Positions 27,682 to 36,945 are shown, counted from the first letter of the stretch. The stretch is DNA of 64,000 bases from Thalassotalea sp. PP2-459 (GCF_001913705.1 NZ_MKQD01000065.1:124001-188000); one strand, 5' to 3'. The notes: generated by a model from the letters alone, not told the origin. Translations and numbers: made by a program.

Positions 27682-29556
27682 ATGTTAAATCGAATGAAAA
27701 GTAAAATATTTTTAGGTCTTATTTTGAGTGTTATCGTGGCATTCAGTGTCTGGTTCTTAGGGCAATTAGAACGAGAGGCTATTGCACAAAAAGTTGCGCA
27801 AAAAATAATGCTAGATATTCGCTATTATTGCGCTGACTATACGGAACATGTCGATTTGACTAGCGACAATAAGTGTACAACTCCCGTCACCGAATTACCC
27901 GATGATTTAAAAAATCTCATTAAAGATACCTCGCTAGGTTCAATCATTTTATTTGCTGAAAACTTTACAGGTATTAAGCAGACTATTCAATTAACTGAAG
28001 ATTTACAGCAAGCCGCTGTATCATCAAAAAGTGCTAAACCTTTATTGATTTCGATTGATCAAGAAGGTGGCAGAGTGGTGCGTCTACCGCGAGAAATCGC
28101 AACTTCTTTTACTGGTAATATGGCAATTGGAGCCACCTTTGAAAACCATGGAAGTAAATATGCAACCATTGTAGGCGAGGTGATTGGGTCTGAATTATCT
28201 GCGCTAGGTGTTAACGTAAACCACTCTCCTAACGTTGATGTAAATATTAACCCAAATAACCCAGTAATTAATGTGCGTTCATTTGGCGAAAACCCAGAGG
28301 TGGTGGCAAAATTAGGCGCTGCAATGCTTGAAGGATTGCAGGCAAAAGGAGTGATCGGCACTTTAAAACATTTTCCCGGACACGGTGATACCGATACTGA
28401 TAGCCATACAGGGCTGCCTAAAGTTAACCATTCTTTCGAAACGGTAGAGTCAGTAGACTTATTACCCTTTCAGTATGCCATTGATAATAGTGACGTCAAA
28501 ATGATCATGACAGCACATATTCAGTATCCTGCTTTAGATAATAGTGAGTTAATCAACCGTCATGGGGAAAGTATGTTAAAACCCGCGACTTTGTCTAAAA
28601 AAATATTAACGGATTTATTAAGAGAACGCATGGGCTTTGAGGGTGTTATTATCACTGATGCTTTAGATATGGCAGGTATTGCTAATTTTTTTACTGAAGA
28701 AGAAGCGGTTGTCCAAACCTTTAATGCTGGGGCTGATATTGCGATGATGCCTATGAAGATCAGACAACCATCAGATGTTCCAAGATTTAAAGCATTGATT
28801 GAGCATCTAGTTGACAAAGTGTTGGCCGGTGAAATATCGCTAGTGGAACTAGAGAGATCAGCAACAAGAATTGACCAATTAAAACAAGAAATAAGGCTTT
28901 CTAACAAAACGGTTGAAGCCAAGCTTCAACACGCAAATGTTTTATTGTCATCTAAAGAACATCGAGCAAAAGAAAAAGCGTTAGCACAACAGTCTATTGT
29001 AGAGATCAAAGCAAACCAATCGATACCGCAACAAATTAAGTTAGCTAAAAAGTTACATTTAGTCTTCCCTAAACACACGCAAGCTAACGCGATGATGTTT
29101 GCGTTAAATAATATTTCGCAACAGCTGGGTCGACAACCTTGGGAAATCACAACGTCAAGTTTAGAAGATATAGATTTACCCATTACATTCGAACAAATTA
29201 ACGAAAGTGACTTATTGATTGTTGCAAGTGATAGCCAGGAAACGGCAGTGGAGCTTGGTCAAGCAATTGATGTTATTGCCAGCAGTGATAACAGCAAGAA
29301 CAGCAACGCTGATTTCTCGCTTAATATTTTAAAGTATGCGGAAGAAAAACACGTAGACAGTATTTTTATTTCACTTAAAGCGCCGTACCAATTAGCAAAG
29401 TTTAATCAAATTTCTGACTGGGTATTAGCAAGTTTTGATGGCAAGGTGTTTCAAGTAGCTGATTCACCTGAGTACACAGGCCCAGCGTTTAATAGTTTAG
29501 CTGAAATTATTACTGGTCAAATCAAAGCGACAGGAAAGTTGCCAATCTCTATTTAA
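27682..29556 (+). CDS. Membrane-anchored GH3 beta-N-acetylglucosaminidase, NagZ-like
   Basis: A 624-residue protein with one N-terminal membrane segment (~8-25), so the enzyme should face the periplasm or surface. The GH3 barrel (~35-400) has LISIDQEGGRVVRLP near 116 and the NagZ-type acid/base loop KHFPGHGDTDTDSHTGLP near 228, whose His-Asp pair marks GlcNAc-specific GH3 enzymes. The nucleophile is D326 in VIITDALDMAGI. Residues ~440-620 add a second domain that E. coli NagZ lacks. It removes GlcNAc from GlcNAc-MurNAc or GlcNAc-anhydro-MurNAc fragments. GAGGAAAT precedes the ATG. Confidence 0.92.
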   Translation: MLNRMKSKIFLGLILSVIVAFSVWFLGQLEREAIAQKVAQKIMLDIRYYCADYTEHVDLTSDNKCTTPVTELPDDLKNLIKDTSLGSIILFAENFTGIKQTIQLTEDLQQAAVSSKSAKPLLISIDQEGGRVVRLPREIATSFTGNMAIGATFENHGSKYATIVGEVIGSELSALGVNVNHSPNVDVNINPNNPVINVRSFGENPEVVAKLGAAMLEGLQAKGVIGTLKHFPGHGDTDTDSHTGLPKVNHSFETVESVDLLPFQYAIDNSDVKMIMTAHIQYPALDNSELINRHGESMLKPATLSKKILTDLLRERMGFEGVIITDALDMAGIANFFTEEEAVVQTFNAGADIAMMPMKIRQPSDVPRFKALIEHLVDKVLAGEISLVELERSATRIDQLKQEIRLSNKTVEAKLQHANVLLSSKEHRAKEKALAQQSIVEIKANQSIPQQIKLAKKLHLVFPKHTQANAMMFALNNISQQLGRQPWEITTSSLEDIDLPITFEQINESDLLIVASDSQETAVELGQAIDVIASSDNSKNSNADFSLNILKYAEEKHVDSIFISLKAPYQLAKFNQISDWVLASFDGKVFQVADSPEYTGPAFNSLAEIITGQIKATGKLPISI

Positions 29557-29584
29557 GTATATTCACAGCTTGTAATTAGGAAAA

Positions 29585-31006
29585 ATGATGAAACTGAACT
29601 TCTCTGCATTAGTTTTTGCTGCCTTTGCGTTAATGACTATAACAGCATGTAGTAGTGTCAAGGATGTCAATAGTGTCAATAATACTCACAAGACACTAGT
29701 GTCTGATGTTATTGGTGTTACTCAAGGACATTTGCTTGCGACTTTTTGGCAAAAGCCGCAAGTTCACCAAACTGTTTTGATGGAACAACAAGCGATTAGT
29801 CAATTTAATCAGCAATTGTTCGACAGCAACCCTTATGTCATAGATCCGTTATCGATGGATGAGTTACTGACGAAACAACAAGTTGTCAGTTTAATTAATA
29901 AAATCAGCACTATTCCAACCAGTAAACGCTATTATGCTGATGGTACGTTATTAGAAAAGTCTCACTTTGATGACTATCTAGCAAACGTAAATTTGCAAAA
30001 CGTGCAAGAAAACTACGCTACGAAATGGGGACTTGCAGTAGAACGCAGTGCTTTGAGAACGTTTCCTACCTACGATCGTGTATTTAACAGTGCCATGGAC
30101 ACAGATCTTGATCGCTTTCAAGAAACAGGTATTTTTCCAGGTGAGGCGGTCGCAATAATTCATGAAAGTGCCGACAAACAATGGTTGTTAGTAAGAAGCT
30201 ATAATTATCTTGCTTGGGTGCCTAAACAGGCGATTGCCATTGGTTCAAAAGAAGAAATTGCGAGCTTTACACAAGTTGAAGATTTTATTGTTGTGACGGG
30301 CGATAAAGTGTTTACGAATTTTGTGCCGAATAATAATAGAATCTCCCAAGTGCAATTAGATATGGGGGTTAAACTCCCCTTAATAAACGCTGATGACTTA
30401 GGCGGAGAATTGCATGGTCAAAATCCTTTTGCTTCTCATGTCGTAAAAATGCCCACACGAAATGAAAACGGAAAATTAGTGTTTTCATTAGCACTTATCG
30501 CTAAAAATCAGGATATTAATATCGGGTATTTGGCTTTTAATAAAGAAAACATCATTAACCAAGCATTTAAGTTTTTAGGTGAGCGATATGGTTGGGGCCA
30601 TGATTACAACGCTAGAGATTGTACCGGTTTTATTGGCGAAATTTATAAAACCTTTGGTATTTTAATGCCGCGTAATTCAACCTGGCAGGGTAAGGGACAA
30701 TATGGCGTTAATATCAATTTCAACCATGACTCAACCCTTGATGACAAGTTAACTGCGCTCAGTAACTTAGAAGTCGGAGATTTAATCTATATTCCTGGAC
30801 ATGTTGTAATGTTTTTAGGCTATGACCAAGGTAAACCTTACGTTATTCATGATGTAAAAGGCATGGCGTATTTTGATCGTAATAATAAATATTATCGAGG
30901 TACATTAAACGGGGTGTCTGTAACGCCTTTATTACCATTACAGCTTTCACAAGACACAAGTTACATCGATAAAATTTATAATATTAAGCGTATTAGAAGT
31001 CATTAA
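29585..31006 (+). CDS. Lipoprotein NlpC/P60 endopeptidase with SH3 domain, YkfC-like
   Basis: A 473-residue lipoprotein (lipobox near ITAC). A bacterial SH3 domain (~155-220) comes before a C-terminal NlpC/P60 domain (~320-445). The catalytic triad is C346 in RDCTGF, H406 in GHVVMFLG and H422 in VIHDV. SH3-NlpC/P60 enzymes such as Bacillus YkfC cut the gamma-D-Glu to diamino acid bond, releasing L-Ala-D-Glu. The next gene encodes the epimerase for exactly that dipeptide, 40 bases on, as in the Bacillus ykfB-ykfC pair. Here the enzyme carries an export signal, so the dipeptide would be made outside and imported. Confidence 0.9.
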   Translation: MMKLNFSALVFAAFALMTITACSSVKDVNSVNNTHKTLVSDVIGVTQGHLLATFWQKPQVHQTVLMEQQAISQFNQQLFDSNPYVIDPLSMDELLTKQQVVSLINKISTIPTSKRYYADGTLLEKSHFDDYLANVNLQNVQENYATKWGLAVERSALRTFPTYDRVFNSAMDTDLDRFQETGIFPGEAVAIIHESADKQWLLVRSYNYLAWVPKQAIAIGSKEEIASFTQVEDFIVVTGDKVFTNFVPNNNRISQVQLDMGVKLPLINADDLGGELHGQNPFASHVVKMPTRNENGKLVFSLALIAKNQDINIGYLAFNKENIINQAFKFLGERYGWGHDYNARDCTGFIGEIYKTFGILMPRNSTWQGKGQYGVNINFNHDSTLDDKLTALSNLEVGDLIYIPGHVVMFLGYDQGKPYVIHDVKGMAYFDRNNKYYRGTLNGVSVTPLLPLQLSQDTSYIDKIYNIKRIRSH

Positions 31007-31046
31007 ATATCGTTAATGTAACGCTATTGCAACCCAAGGAAATCTA

Positions 31047-32141
31047 ATGAAAATTACTAATATTCGTTTTGCAAAGTTAGTTGTTCCTTTGATTACGCCA
31101 TTTAAAACATCGATGAGAACAGTTGAAAATATTGAAGATTTAGTTGTCATCATTGAAACGGATGCAGGAGAAGTAGGGTATGGTTCGGCCCCTTCAACAC
31201 CTGTGATTACGGGTGATACACATGGCTCAATTATAGCGGCTGTTGAATTAGTTTATTTGCCCAAGCTACGTGGAATGGAAATTGAGAACCTCAACGGAAT
31301 TATTACAATTATTCAGACGAGTATGGTGAATAATACCAGCGCTAAAGCAGCATTAGAAATTGCTATTTATGATCTTTGGGGAAAAAAGTACAAAGCCCCG
31401 TTGAGTAAGTTATTAGGTGGAGGTGCTAATAACTTACGTACTGATATTACTATTAGTGTTGATCAGATCGATAAAATGGTTAAAGACGCAATGGAAGCGC
31501 TAGAAAATGGCTTTGATATTTTAAAAATAAAAATAGGTCACAATATTTTAGAGGATGTTGAACGTGTTAAAGCAATACATCAAGCGGTAGGTGAAAAAGC
31601 TTTATTGCGTTTAGATGTTAATCAGGGATGGAGCGCTAAACAAACCGTTTATGCCGCTAACCTCTTTGAAAATGCAGGCATACAACTTGAACTAATTGAG
31701 CAACCGGTTAAAGCAGACGATTTTGCTGGTTTGAAATATATTAGTGATCGCATTAATACACCGATAATGGCCGATGAAAGTGCATTTTCACCCACTCAAG
31801 TTATTGAACTTATCACGAACCAATGTGTTGATATTATCAATATAAAATTGATGAAAACCGGTGGTATATCTAAAGCCATTACCATTGCGGATATCGCTAA
31901 GGCTTATCAGGTAGATTGCATGATAGGCTGTATGCTCGAAGGAAGTATTGCTGTAGCTGCGGCAGCGCATTTAGCAGTCGCAAAATCAACGGTTATTACC
32001 AAAATCGACTTAGATGGGCCTGCGTTAGGACGATTTGATCCTGTTAAAGGCGGAGTACTTTTTGATAACTCTCTTATTAAATTGAATAACCTTCCTGGAT
32101 TAGGTATCGAATCAATCGATGGATTAATTAAATTTCAGTAA
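31047..32141 (+). CDS. ycjG: L-Ala-D/L-Glu (dipeptide) epimerase
   Basis: A 364-residue enolase-superfamily enzyme, cytoplasmic. It converts L-Ala-D-Glu from peptidoglycan to L-Ala-L-Glu, which ordinary dipeptidases can split. The N-terminal capping domain (ITPFKTSMRTVEN) is followed by the barrel with the KxK acid/base pair K160 and K162 (LKIKIG), metal ligands D190 (LRLDVNQGW), E218 (LIEQPV) and D243 (MADES), and the second catalytic lysine K267 (INIKLMKTGG). This pattern is typical of Ala-Glu epimerases of the YcjG/YkfB group, though other dipeptide epimerases share it. Its place after the NlpC/P60 enzyme strongly supports the Ala-Glu assignment. Confidence 0.92.
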   Translation: MKITNIRFAKLVVPLITPFKTSMRTVENIEDLVVIIETDAGEVGYGSAPSTPVITGDTHGSIIAAVELVYLPKLRGMEIENLNGIITIIQTSMVNNTSAKAALEIAIYDLWGKKYKAPLSKLLGGGANNLRTDITISVDQIDKMVKDAMEALENGFDILKIKIGHNILEDVERVKAIHQAVGEKALLRLDVNQGWSAKQTVYAANLFENAGIQLELIEQPVKADDFAGLKYISDRINTPIMADESAFSPTQVIELITNQCVDIINIKLMKTGGISKAITIADIAKAYQVDCMIGCMLEGSIAVAAAAHLAVAKSTVITKIDLDGPALGRFDPVKGGVLFDNSLIKLNNLPGLGIESIDGLIKFQ

Positions 32142-32180
32142 TTAAATAGTTATATTTAATTACATCATTGTGCTAGTATA

Positions 32181-32195
32181 AGAATAAATTATTCT
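32181..32195. promoter_or_regulatory. Candidate RpiR operator, best copy
   Basis: AGAATA-AAT-TATTCT, a perfect palindrome extended to 8-bp arms (32179-32197, TAAGAATA with TATTCTTA). It lies 31 bases before the start of the symporter-kinase-murQ-namZ operon, where a repressor such as MurR would be expected to act. Confidence 0.6.
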
Positions 32196-32226
32196 TAGAT
32201 TGTTTCTATATTTGAATAGAGGGATT

Positions 32227-33816
32227 ATGACTTCAGTATATTCTGAATTGGATTGGATTGTATTCGGTCTTTACGGCGTATTATTAATCGGCTCAGGTCT
32301 TTATTTTAATCGTAAGAAATCTACCAATACACAAGATTACTTTCTTGGCGGTAACACGATACCAACGTGGATGGTTGCTATCTCGGTATTAGCAACATCA
32401 CAATCTGCAGCGACTTTCTTAGGTGGACCAGATCAAGGTTATCAAGGCGATCTCACCTATTTAGCAACTAATATAGGTGCGGTAGTTGCCGCTATATTGG
32501 TCAGTATTATTTTGATCCCTAAATTTTATAAAAACAAAGTATTTACTGTCTATGAACTCTTGGAAAAACGCATGGGCAGTGCGGCTAAAAAACAAGCTGG
32601 TATGATGTATTTATTTGGTCGTATTTTTGCCAGTGGCGCGCGTTTATATATGGCAGCCCTCGCGGTATCAATGATCTTATTTGGTAATATTGATGCCAAT
32701 AGCGTCATTATTTCAACAATGGTATTAACAGCGGCAGGCTTGTTATATACCGTATTTGGCGGTATTCGATCGGTGATATACGGTGATGTGATTCAATGCG
32801 CTGTTTATGTTAGCGCAGCTTTTTTTGTACTGTATTTTTTATATCAAGCCATACCAGCGAACTTTACGCAAATCATTGATGCCTTACAACATCCCGCACC
32901 GGGCGCTGACTCAAAATTAACCTTATTCAAATTTGATTGGGATTTTTCATCCTCAGGTGTATTTAACTTTTGGTCAGCAATTACCGGGTTTGTTTTACTT
33001 AATTTTGCTGCATTTGGTTTAGATCAAGACATGACACAGCGAATTTTAACCTGTAAAAATGTTAAAGAAGCAAACAAAGCGATGTTGTTATCTGTTGTTT
33101 TAGTTATACCCGTTATGCTGTTATTTATCATTATTGGGTTGTTGCTTTTTATTTTGTATCAACGCCCCGACATTATGCAAATTTCTGCAGGTAGTGATCT
33201 CGTTCAAAGCTTTCAGGGGGAAAAAATCACTATCTTTATGTATTACGTCCTTAATGAAATTCCTGCGGGTGTTCGCGGTTTAGTGACAATCGGCATAATA
33301 GCGGCCGCTTTATCAACGTTGAATTCTGGTTTGAACTCGATGTCATCTGTCTTGGTAAATGACATTTATCGACCTTACAAAGAAAAGAACAAAGCTAGCC
33401 TGCCTGAATCACATTATGTTAAAACAGGGCAAATGGGAATGTCGTTGGTTGCAATTACGCTATTCTTAATGGCTGTTCTTTGTTTTTATTGGCAACGCTA
33501 TACAGATATGCCGTTATTAAAGTTTGCCCTGAGTGTCATGGTCTTTTCCTATAGTGGGCTAATTGGTGTCTTTTTAACGGCACTGTTTACAAAACGTGGT
33601 AATTCAACATCGGTGCTTGCTGCTTTAGTGATGGGTTTTCTAATCACATTGTGTTTTCAGCCTTATGTAATGTCGATACTCTTACCTGCAGAATTACTCT
33701 TTGATTTAGGCTTTACATGGCAATTATGCATAGGCGCTTTTGTTTCCTTTTTAGTCTGTTGTTTTGGGACTAACAAAGAGACACATATTCCGGTTGATGC
33801 TTGTATGGAGCGATAA
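32227..33816 (+). CDS. Sodium/solute symporter, predicted MurNAc or GlcNAc uptake
   Basis: A 529-residue sodium:solute symporter (SSS) family protein with about 13 membrane segments. Conserved stretches are NTQDYFLGGNTIPTWMVAIS near 35, ATSQSAATFLGG, TVFGGIRSVIYGDVIQ near 180 and AALSTLNSGLNSMSSVLVND near 360. I chose the ATG at 32227 with AGAGGG upstream; a TTG at 32200 adds nine unlikely residues. It is the first gene of a tight operon with a sugar kinase, murQ and namZ. NamZ releases free MurNAc outside, so this carrier probably brings MurNAc (or GlcNAc) in without phosphorylation. It would take the place of the E. coli PTS protein MurP. The substrate is inferred. Confidence 0.85.
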   Translation: MTSVYSELDWIVFGLYGVLLIGSGLYFNRKKSTNTQDYFLGGNTIPTWMVAISVLATSQSAATFLGGPDQGYQGDLTYLATNIGAVVAAILVSIILIPKFYKNKVFTVYELLEKRMGSAAKKQAGMMYLFGRIFASGARLYMAALAVSMILFGNIDANSVIISTMVLTAAGLLYTVFGGIRSVIYGDVIQCAVYVSAAFFVLYFLYQAIPANFTQIIDALQHPAPGADSKLTLFKFDWDFSSSGVFNFWSAITGFVLLNFAAFGLDQDMTQRILTCKNVKEANKAMLLSVVLVIPVMLLFIIIGLLLFILYQRPDIMQISAGSDLVQSFQGEKITIFMYYVLNEIPAGVRGLVTIGIIAAALSTLNSGLNSMSSVLVNDIYRPYKEKNKASLPESHYVKTGQMGMSLVAITLFLMAVLCFYWQRYTDMPLLKFALSVMVFSYSGLIGVFLTALFTKRGNSTSVLAALVMGFLITLCFQPYVMSILLPAELLFDLGFTWQLCIGAFVSFLVCCFGTNKETHIPVDACMER

Positions 33817-33818
33817 GC

Positions 33819-34721
33819 ATGAATTTTAAAAATAATAATCCAAGCTATATTTTAGGCGTCGATGGTGGCGGTACTAAAACCATTGCTAGATTACAACATA
33901 TAGAGACCCGTCAAAAATGGGAAGTGAGAGGAGGGGCAGCATCGTTAACCAATGACTATGAACTAGCGCTCAAAACCTGTGAAAGCTTAATTGAACAATT
34001 ATTAACGCTCTCTGGTGCTCGTAAAGAACAAATTGCTATTGTTGTAGGGCTTGCTGGAGCTGGTAACAAAGAGAAGTCAGCTAAACTAGCTGATAGGTTG
34101 TCTAAAAACTTTCGTTGTTTTGAACTTTGTACCGATGCTAAAACATCTCTGTATGGTGCGAATGCTGGGCAACCAGTAGCAATGATTTCATTAGGAACAG
34201 GATCGGTTGGAGCTACGTTGACTGGTAACGGTCATAGCGCTTTAAAAGGAGGCTGGGGCTTTACGGTAGGGGATGAAGGAAGCGGCGCCAAATTAGGCGT
34301 TTTAATTATTCAGTCCATACTATCAGAGCTAGAAGCAAATGATGAAATAGTCAGTCTTTTAGGTAAGGCGCTCTGCGATAAAATTTCTGGCGGTAGAGAT
34401 AAGCTCATCCAATGGTCGACAATGGCTCGGCCTGTAGATTTTGCGAGTATAGCGCCATTAGCTTTTGAGCTATATGATGAATGTTTCACGGCTAAAACTG
34501 TCTTATCTCAACATATAAAGAATGTTGAAACTTTGATTGATATAACGAGAGGTGACCATCATTTACCTGTCGTTTTATTGGGTGGCCTTGCAGAACCAAC
34601 TAAACCCTATTTAAACCCATTAGTTTTAAAACTTTTAATTTCCCCCAAGGGTAATGCTTTGGACGGAGCCTGCTTTTTAGCAGAACAACTGTTATATAAA
34701 GAAAACAAGGAGAATACGTAG
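33819..34721 (+). CDS. BadF/BadG-type amino-sugar kinase, MurK-like
   Basis: A 300-residue ASKHA-fold kinase of the BadF/BadG/N-acetylglucosamine kinase family. Signatures are ILGVDGGGTKT near 12, VGLAGAGNKE near 77, TDAKTSL near 105, MISLGTGSVG near 122 and GWGFTVGDEGSGAKLG near 145. I chose the ATG at 33819, eight bases after GGAG and two bases past the symporter stop. Clostridium MurK of this family phosphorylates both GlcNAc and MurNAc at C6. With murQ next in the operon, the predicted product is MurNAc-6-phosphate, complementing AnmK, which handles the anhydro form. GlcNAc-only specificity is the main alternative. Confidence 0.88.
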   Translation: MNFKNNNPSYILGVDGGGTKTIARLQHIETRQKWEVRGGAASLTNDYELALKTCESLIEQLLTLSGARKEQIAIVVGLAGAGNKEKSAKLADRLSKNFRCFELCTDAKTSLYGANAGQPVAMISLGTGSVGATLTGNGHSALKGGWGFTVGDEGSGAKLGVLIIQSILSELEANDEIVSLLGKALCDKISGGRDKLIQWSTMARPVDFASIAPLAFELYDECFTAKTVLSQHIKNVETLIDITRGDHHLPVVLLGGLAEPTKPYLNPLVLKLLISPKGNALDGACFLAEQLLYKENKENT

Positions 34722-34723
34722 TT

Positions 34724-35674
34724 ATGAATGGCGACGTAAATAATGACCAGTCAAAATTGATTGAAGAACTACAATTCATGGCTTCGGAAGGCCGTAACCC
34801 TGACACCATGGATTTGGATTTATTAGATACAACAAGTTTGTTGGTCTCTTTGAATAAAGAAGATCATAAGGTAGCTGCGATTGTACAGCAGGCAATACCG
34901 GAAGTAGCATTAGCTGTCGAAGAAATTGTTAAGGCCTTTGGTGAAGGCGGTCGATTAATTTATATTGGAGCTGGTACAAGTGGTCGTTTAGGAGTACTTG
35001 ATGCAGTTGAATGCCCTCCTACGTTTAGCGTTACTGATCAGCAAATAACTGCGTTAATTGCTGGTGGTGAAAGTGCGATGTATAAAGCGGTTGAAGGAGC
35101 TGAGGATGATCCTGAACTTGCAATCGCTGAGCTCAAGCAAAAGCAATTGTCGAAAAATGATATTGTGGTAGGTATAGCAGCAAGCGGTAGAACACCTTAT
35201 ACCATATCAGCGTTAAAGTATGCGAAAGAGGTTGGCGCTAAAGCGATAGGTGTTGCTTGTAATGCTGCTTCTGAACTACTCAAGGAAGCTGATATTGCTA
35301 TTTGTGCTGAAGTAGGTCCTGAAGCGTTAACAGGCTCCACTCGACTTAAATCAGGCACCGCGCAAAAGTTAATACTAAACATGCTGACTACTGCAAGTAT
35401 GATTAAAACCGGCAAGATTTATGAAAATTTAATGGTTGATGTATTTGCGAGTAATGAAAAATTAAAAGCAAGAGCTATACGTATTGTGATGCAAGCAAGT
35501 GGGTGTGATATACAAACAGCAACTCGTGCCCTCGCGAATGCAGGCAATAATGCGAAGCTTGCCATTTTACTCGTGTTAACGGGTTTGTCTGTCGATGAAG
35601 CCAAGCTTTTATTGAACAATAACAATGGCTTTTTAAGACAAGCGGTTGATCAATCAATTAACGAGTTAACTTAA
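34724..35674 (+). CDS. murQ: N-acetylmuramic acid 6-phosphate etherase
   Basis: A 316-residue SIS-domain enzyme that cleaves the lactyl ether of MurNAc-6-phosphate to GlcNAc-6-phosphate and D-lactate. Family motifs are complete: ASEGRNPDTMDLD near 22, LIYIGAGTSGRLGVLDAVECPPTF near 77, GGESAMYKAVEGAEDD near 110 with catalytic Glu residues, VGIAASGRTPY near 150 and EVGPEALTGSTRLKSGTAQK near 205. It starts two bases after the kinase stop. It is the convergence point of the AnmK and MurK-like branches. The D-lactate product is likely handled by the dehydrogenase at 38138. nagA and nagB, needed for the GlcNAc-6-P, are not in this window. Confidence 0.97.
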   Translation: MNGDVNNDQSKLIEELQFMASEGRNPDTMDLDLLDTTSLLVSLNKEDHKVAAIVQQAIPEVALAVEEIVKAFGEGGRLIYIGAGTSGRLGVLDAVECPPTFSVTDQQITALIAGGESAMYKAVEGAEDDPELAIAELKQKQLSKNDIVVGIAASGRTPYTISALKYAKEVGAKAIGVACNAASELLKEADIAICAEVGPEALTGSTRLKSGTAQKLILNMLTTASMIKTGKIYENLMVDVFASNEKLKARAIRIVMQASGCDIQTATRALANAGNNAKLAILLVLTGLSVDEAKLLLNNNNGFLRQAVDQSINELT

Positions 35675-35675
35675 A

Positions 35676-36842
35676 ATGAAATTGATAAAATACGCACTAC
35701 ATTATTTGTTTTGCATTACTTTATTGTTAAGTGTTAATAGCCATGCGCAGTCAATTGTTGTTGGTGCTGAACAGTGGGATGTGTATAAACCATTATTAAA
35801 AAATAAAAAAGTGGGGTTAGTCGTCAACCAAACTTCATTGGTTAACGGACAACATTTGGTCGACTTTTTACTAAGTAAAAACGTAAAAGTAAAGGCCATT
35901 TTTGCGCCAGAACATGGCTTTAGAGGGAATCATGATGCAGGTGCAGTTGTCGATAACAACATTGATACAAAAACGAATCTACCTATTATTTCTATATACG
36001 GAAAAAATAAAAAACCTTCACAAGATGTGTTAACGGATTTAGATGTCATTCTTTTTGATATTCAGGATGTTGGGTTACGTTTTTATACGTATTTAAGTTC
36101 AATGCATTATATGATGGAAGCGTCAGCAGATGCTGATATAAAGTTTATTGTACTCGACCGACCTAACCCAAATATTGCGTTTGTTGACGGGCCCATTTTA
36201 GAAGAAGAGTTTCGTTCTTTTGTTGGAATGCACCCTATCCCTATCTTACACGGGATGACTTTAGCTGAATTGGCGTTGATGATACAGGGTGAAGGTTGGT
36301 TGAACACGGAAAACACTCTGAATTTAAATGTAATAACCGTTAAGAACTATACGCGAGATAAACGTTACTCTTTGCCGATAAAGCCAAGTCCCAATTTACC
36401 TAATGACCAGGCGATAAGGCTCTATCCTTCATTGACGTTTTTTGAATCAACATATGTTAGCTTAGGTCGAGGAACAGTGTACCCTTTTCAAGTGTTAGGA
36501 CATGATAAATACTTTATTGGTAATTTTAACTTTACGCCTGTTTCGATGCCTGGAAGCGCACTTAACCCTAAATTAATGGATAAAGAATTAACAGGTCAAG
36601 ACTTGCGAAATGTCGATATAAAAGGACTCGATTTAAGTTTACTTATCCAGTGGTACCAACAGTTTAAGCAACATGATGCTGAATTTTTCAAATCTCCGAG
36701 CTTTATGGATAAACTCTCTGGAACAGATAAAATTAGAAAGATGATACTTGCTGGCAACAGTGAGGAACAAATTGTTGAGACATGGAAAGAAGACTTAATT
36801 GAATTTAAACGTCAAAGAAAACAATATCTGTTGTATAAGTAA
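35676..36842 (+). CDS. namZ: Exo-beta-N-acetylmuramidase NamZ (DUF1343, GH171)
   Basis: A 388-residue exported protein with a signal peptide (cut near SHA-QS). The DUF1343 family motifs are present: VGLVVNQTSL near 47, IFAPEHGFRG near 83, LFDIQDVGLRFYTYLSSMHYMM near 130, DRPNP near 163 and SPNLPNDQAIRLYPSL near 245, then ESTYVSLGRGT. Bacillus NamZ removes MurNAc from the non-reducing end of peptide-free glycan fragments and works with NagZ and an amidase. All three functions are encoded here. It starts one base after the murQ stop, so it is translated with the MurNAc uptake and murQ genes. Confidence 0.95.
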   Translation: MKLIKYALHYLFCITLLLSVNSHAQSIVVGAEQWDVYKPLLKNKKVGLVVNQTSLVNGQHLVDFLLSKNVKVKAIFAPEHGFRGNHDAGAVVDNNIDTKTNLPIISIYGKNKKPSQDVLTDLDVILFDIQDVGLRFYTYLSSMHYMMEASADADIKFIVLDRPNPNIAFVDGPILEEEFRSFVGMHPIPILHGMTLAELALMIQGEGWLNTENTLNLNVITVKNYTRDKRYSLPIKPSPNLPNDQAIRLYPSLTFFESTYVSLGRGTVYPFQVLGHDKYFIGNFNFTPVSMPGSALNPKLMDKELTGQDLRNVDIKGLDLSLLIQWYQQFKQHDAEFFKSPSFMDKLSGTDKIRKMILAGNSEEQIVETWKEDLIEFKRQRKQYLLYK

Positions 36843-36945
36843 CAAAAGACTGTTTAAAGTGTATTGCACTTTACGTATACGTTGTGTTCAAGGCAAATGA
36901 ATTTGGTTTTTAGTCAGTGCTAGCTAACAGATCACACAATATCAT

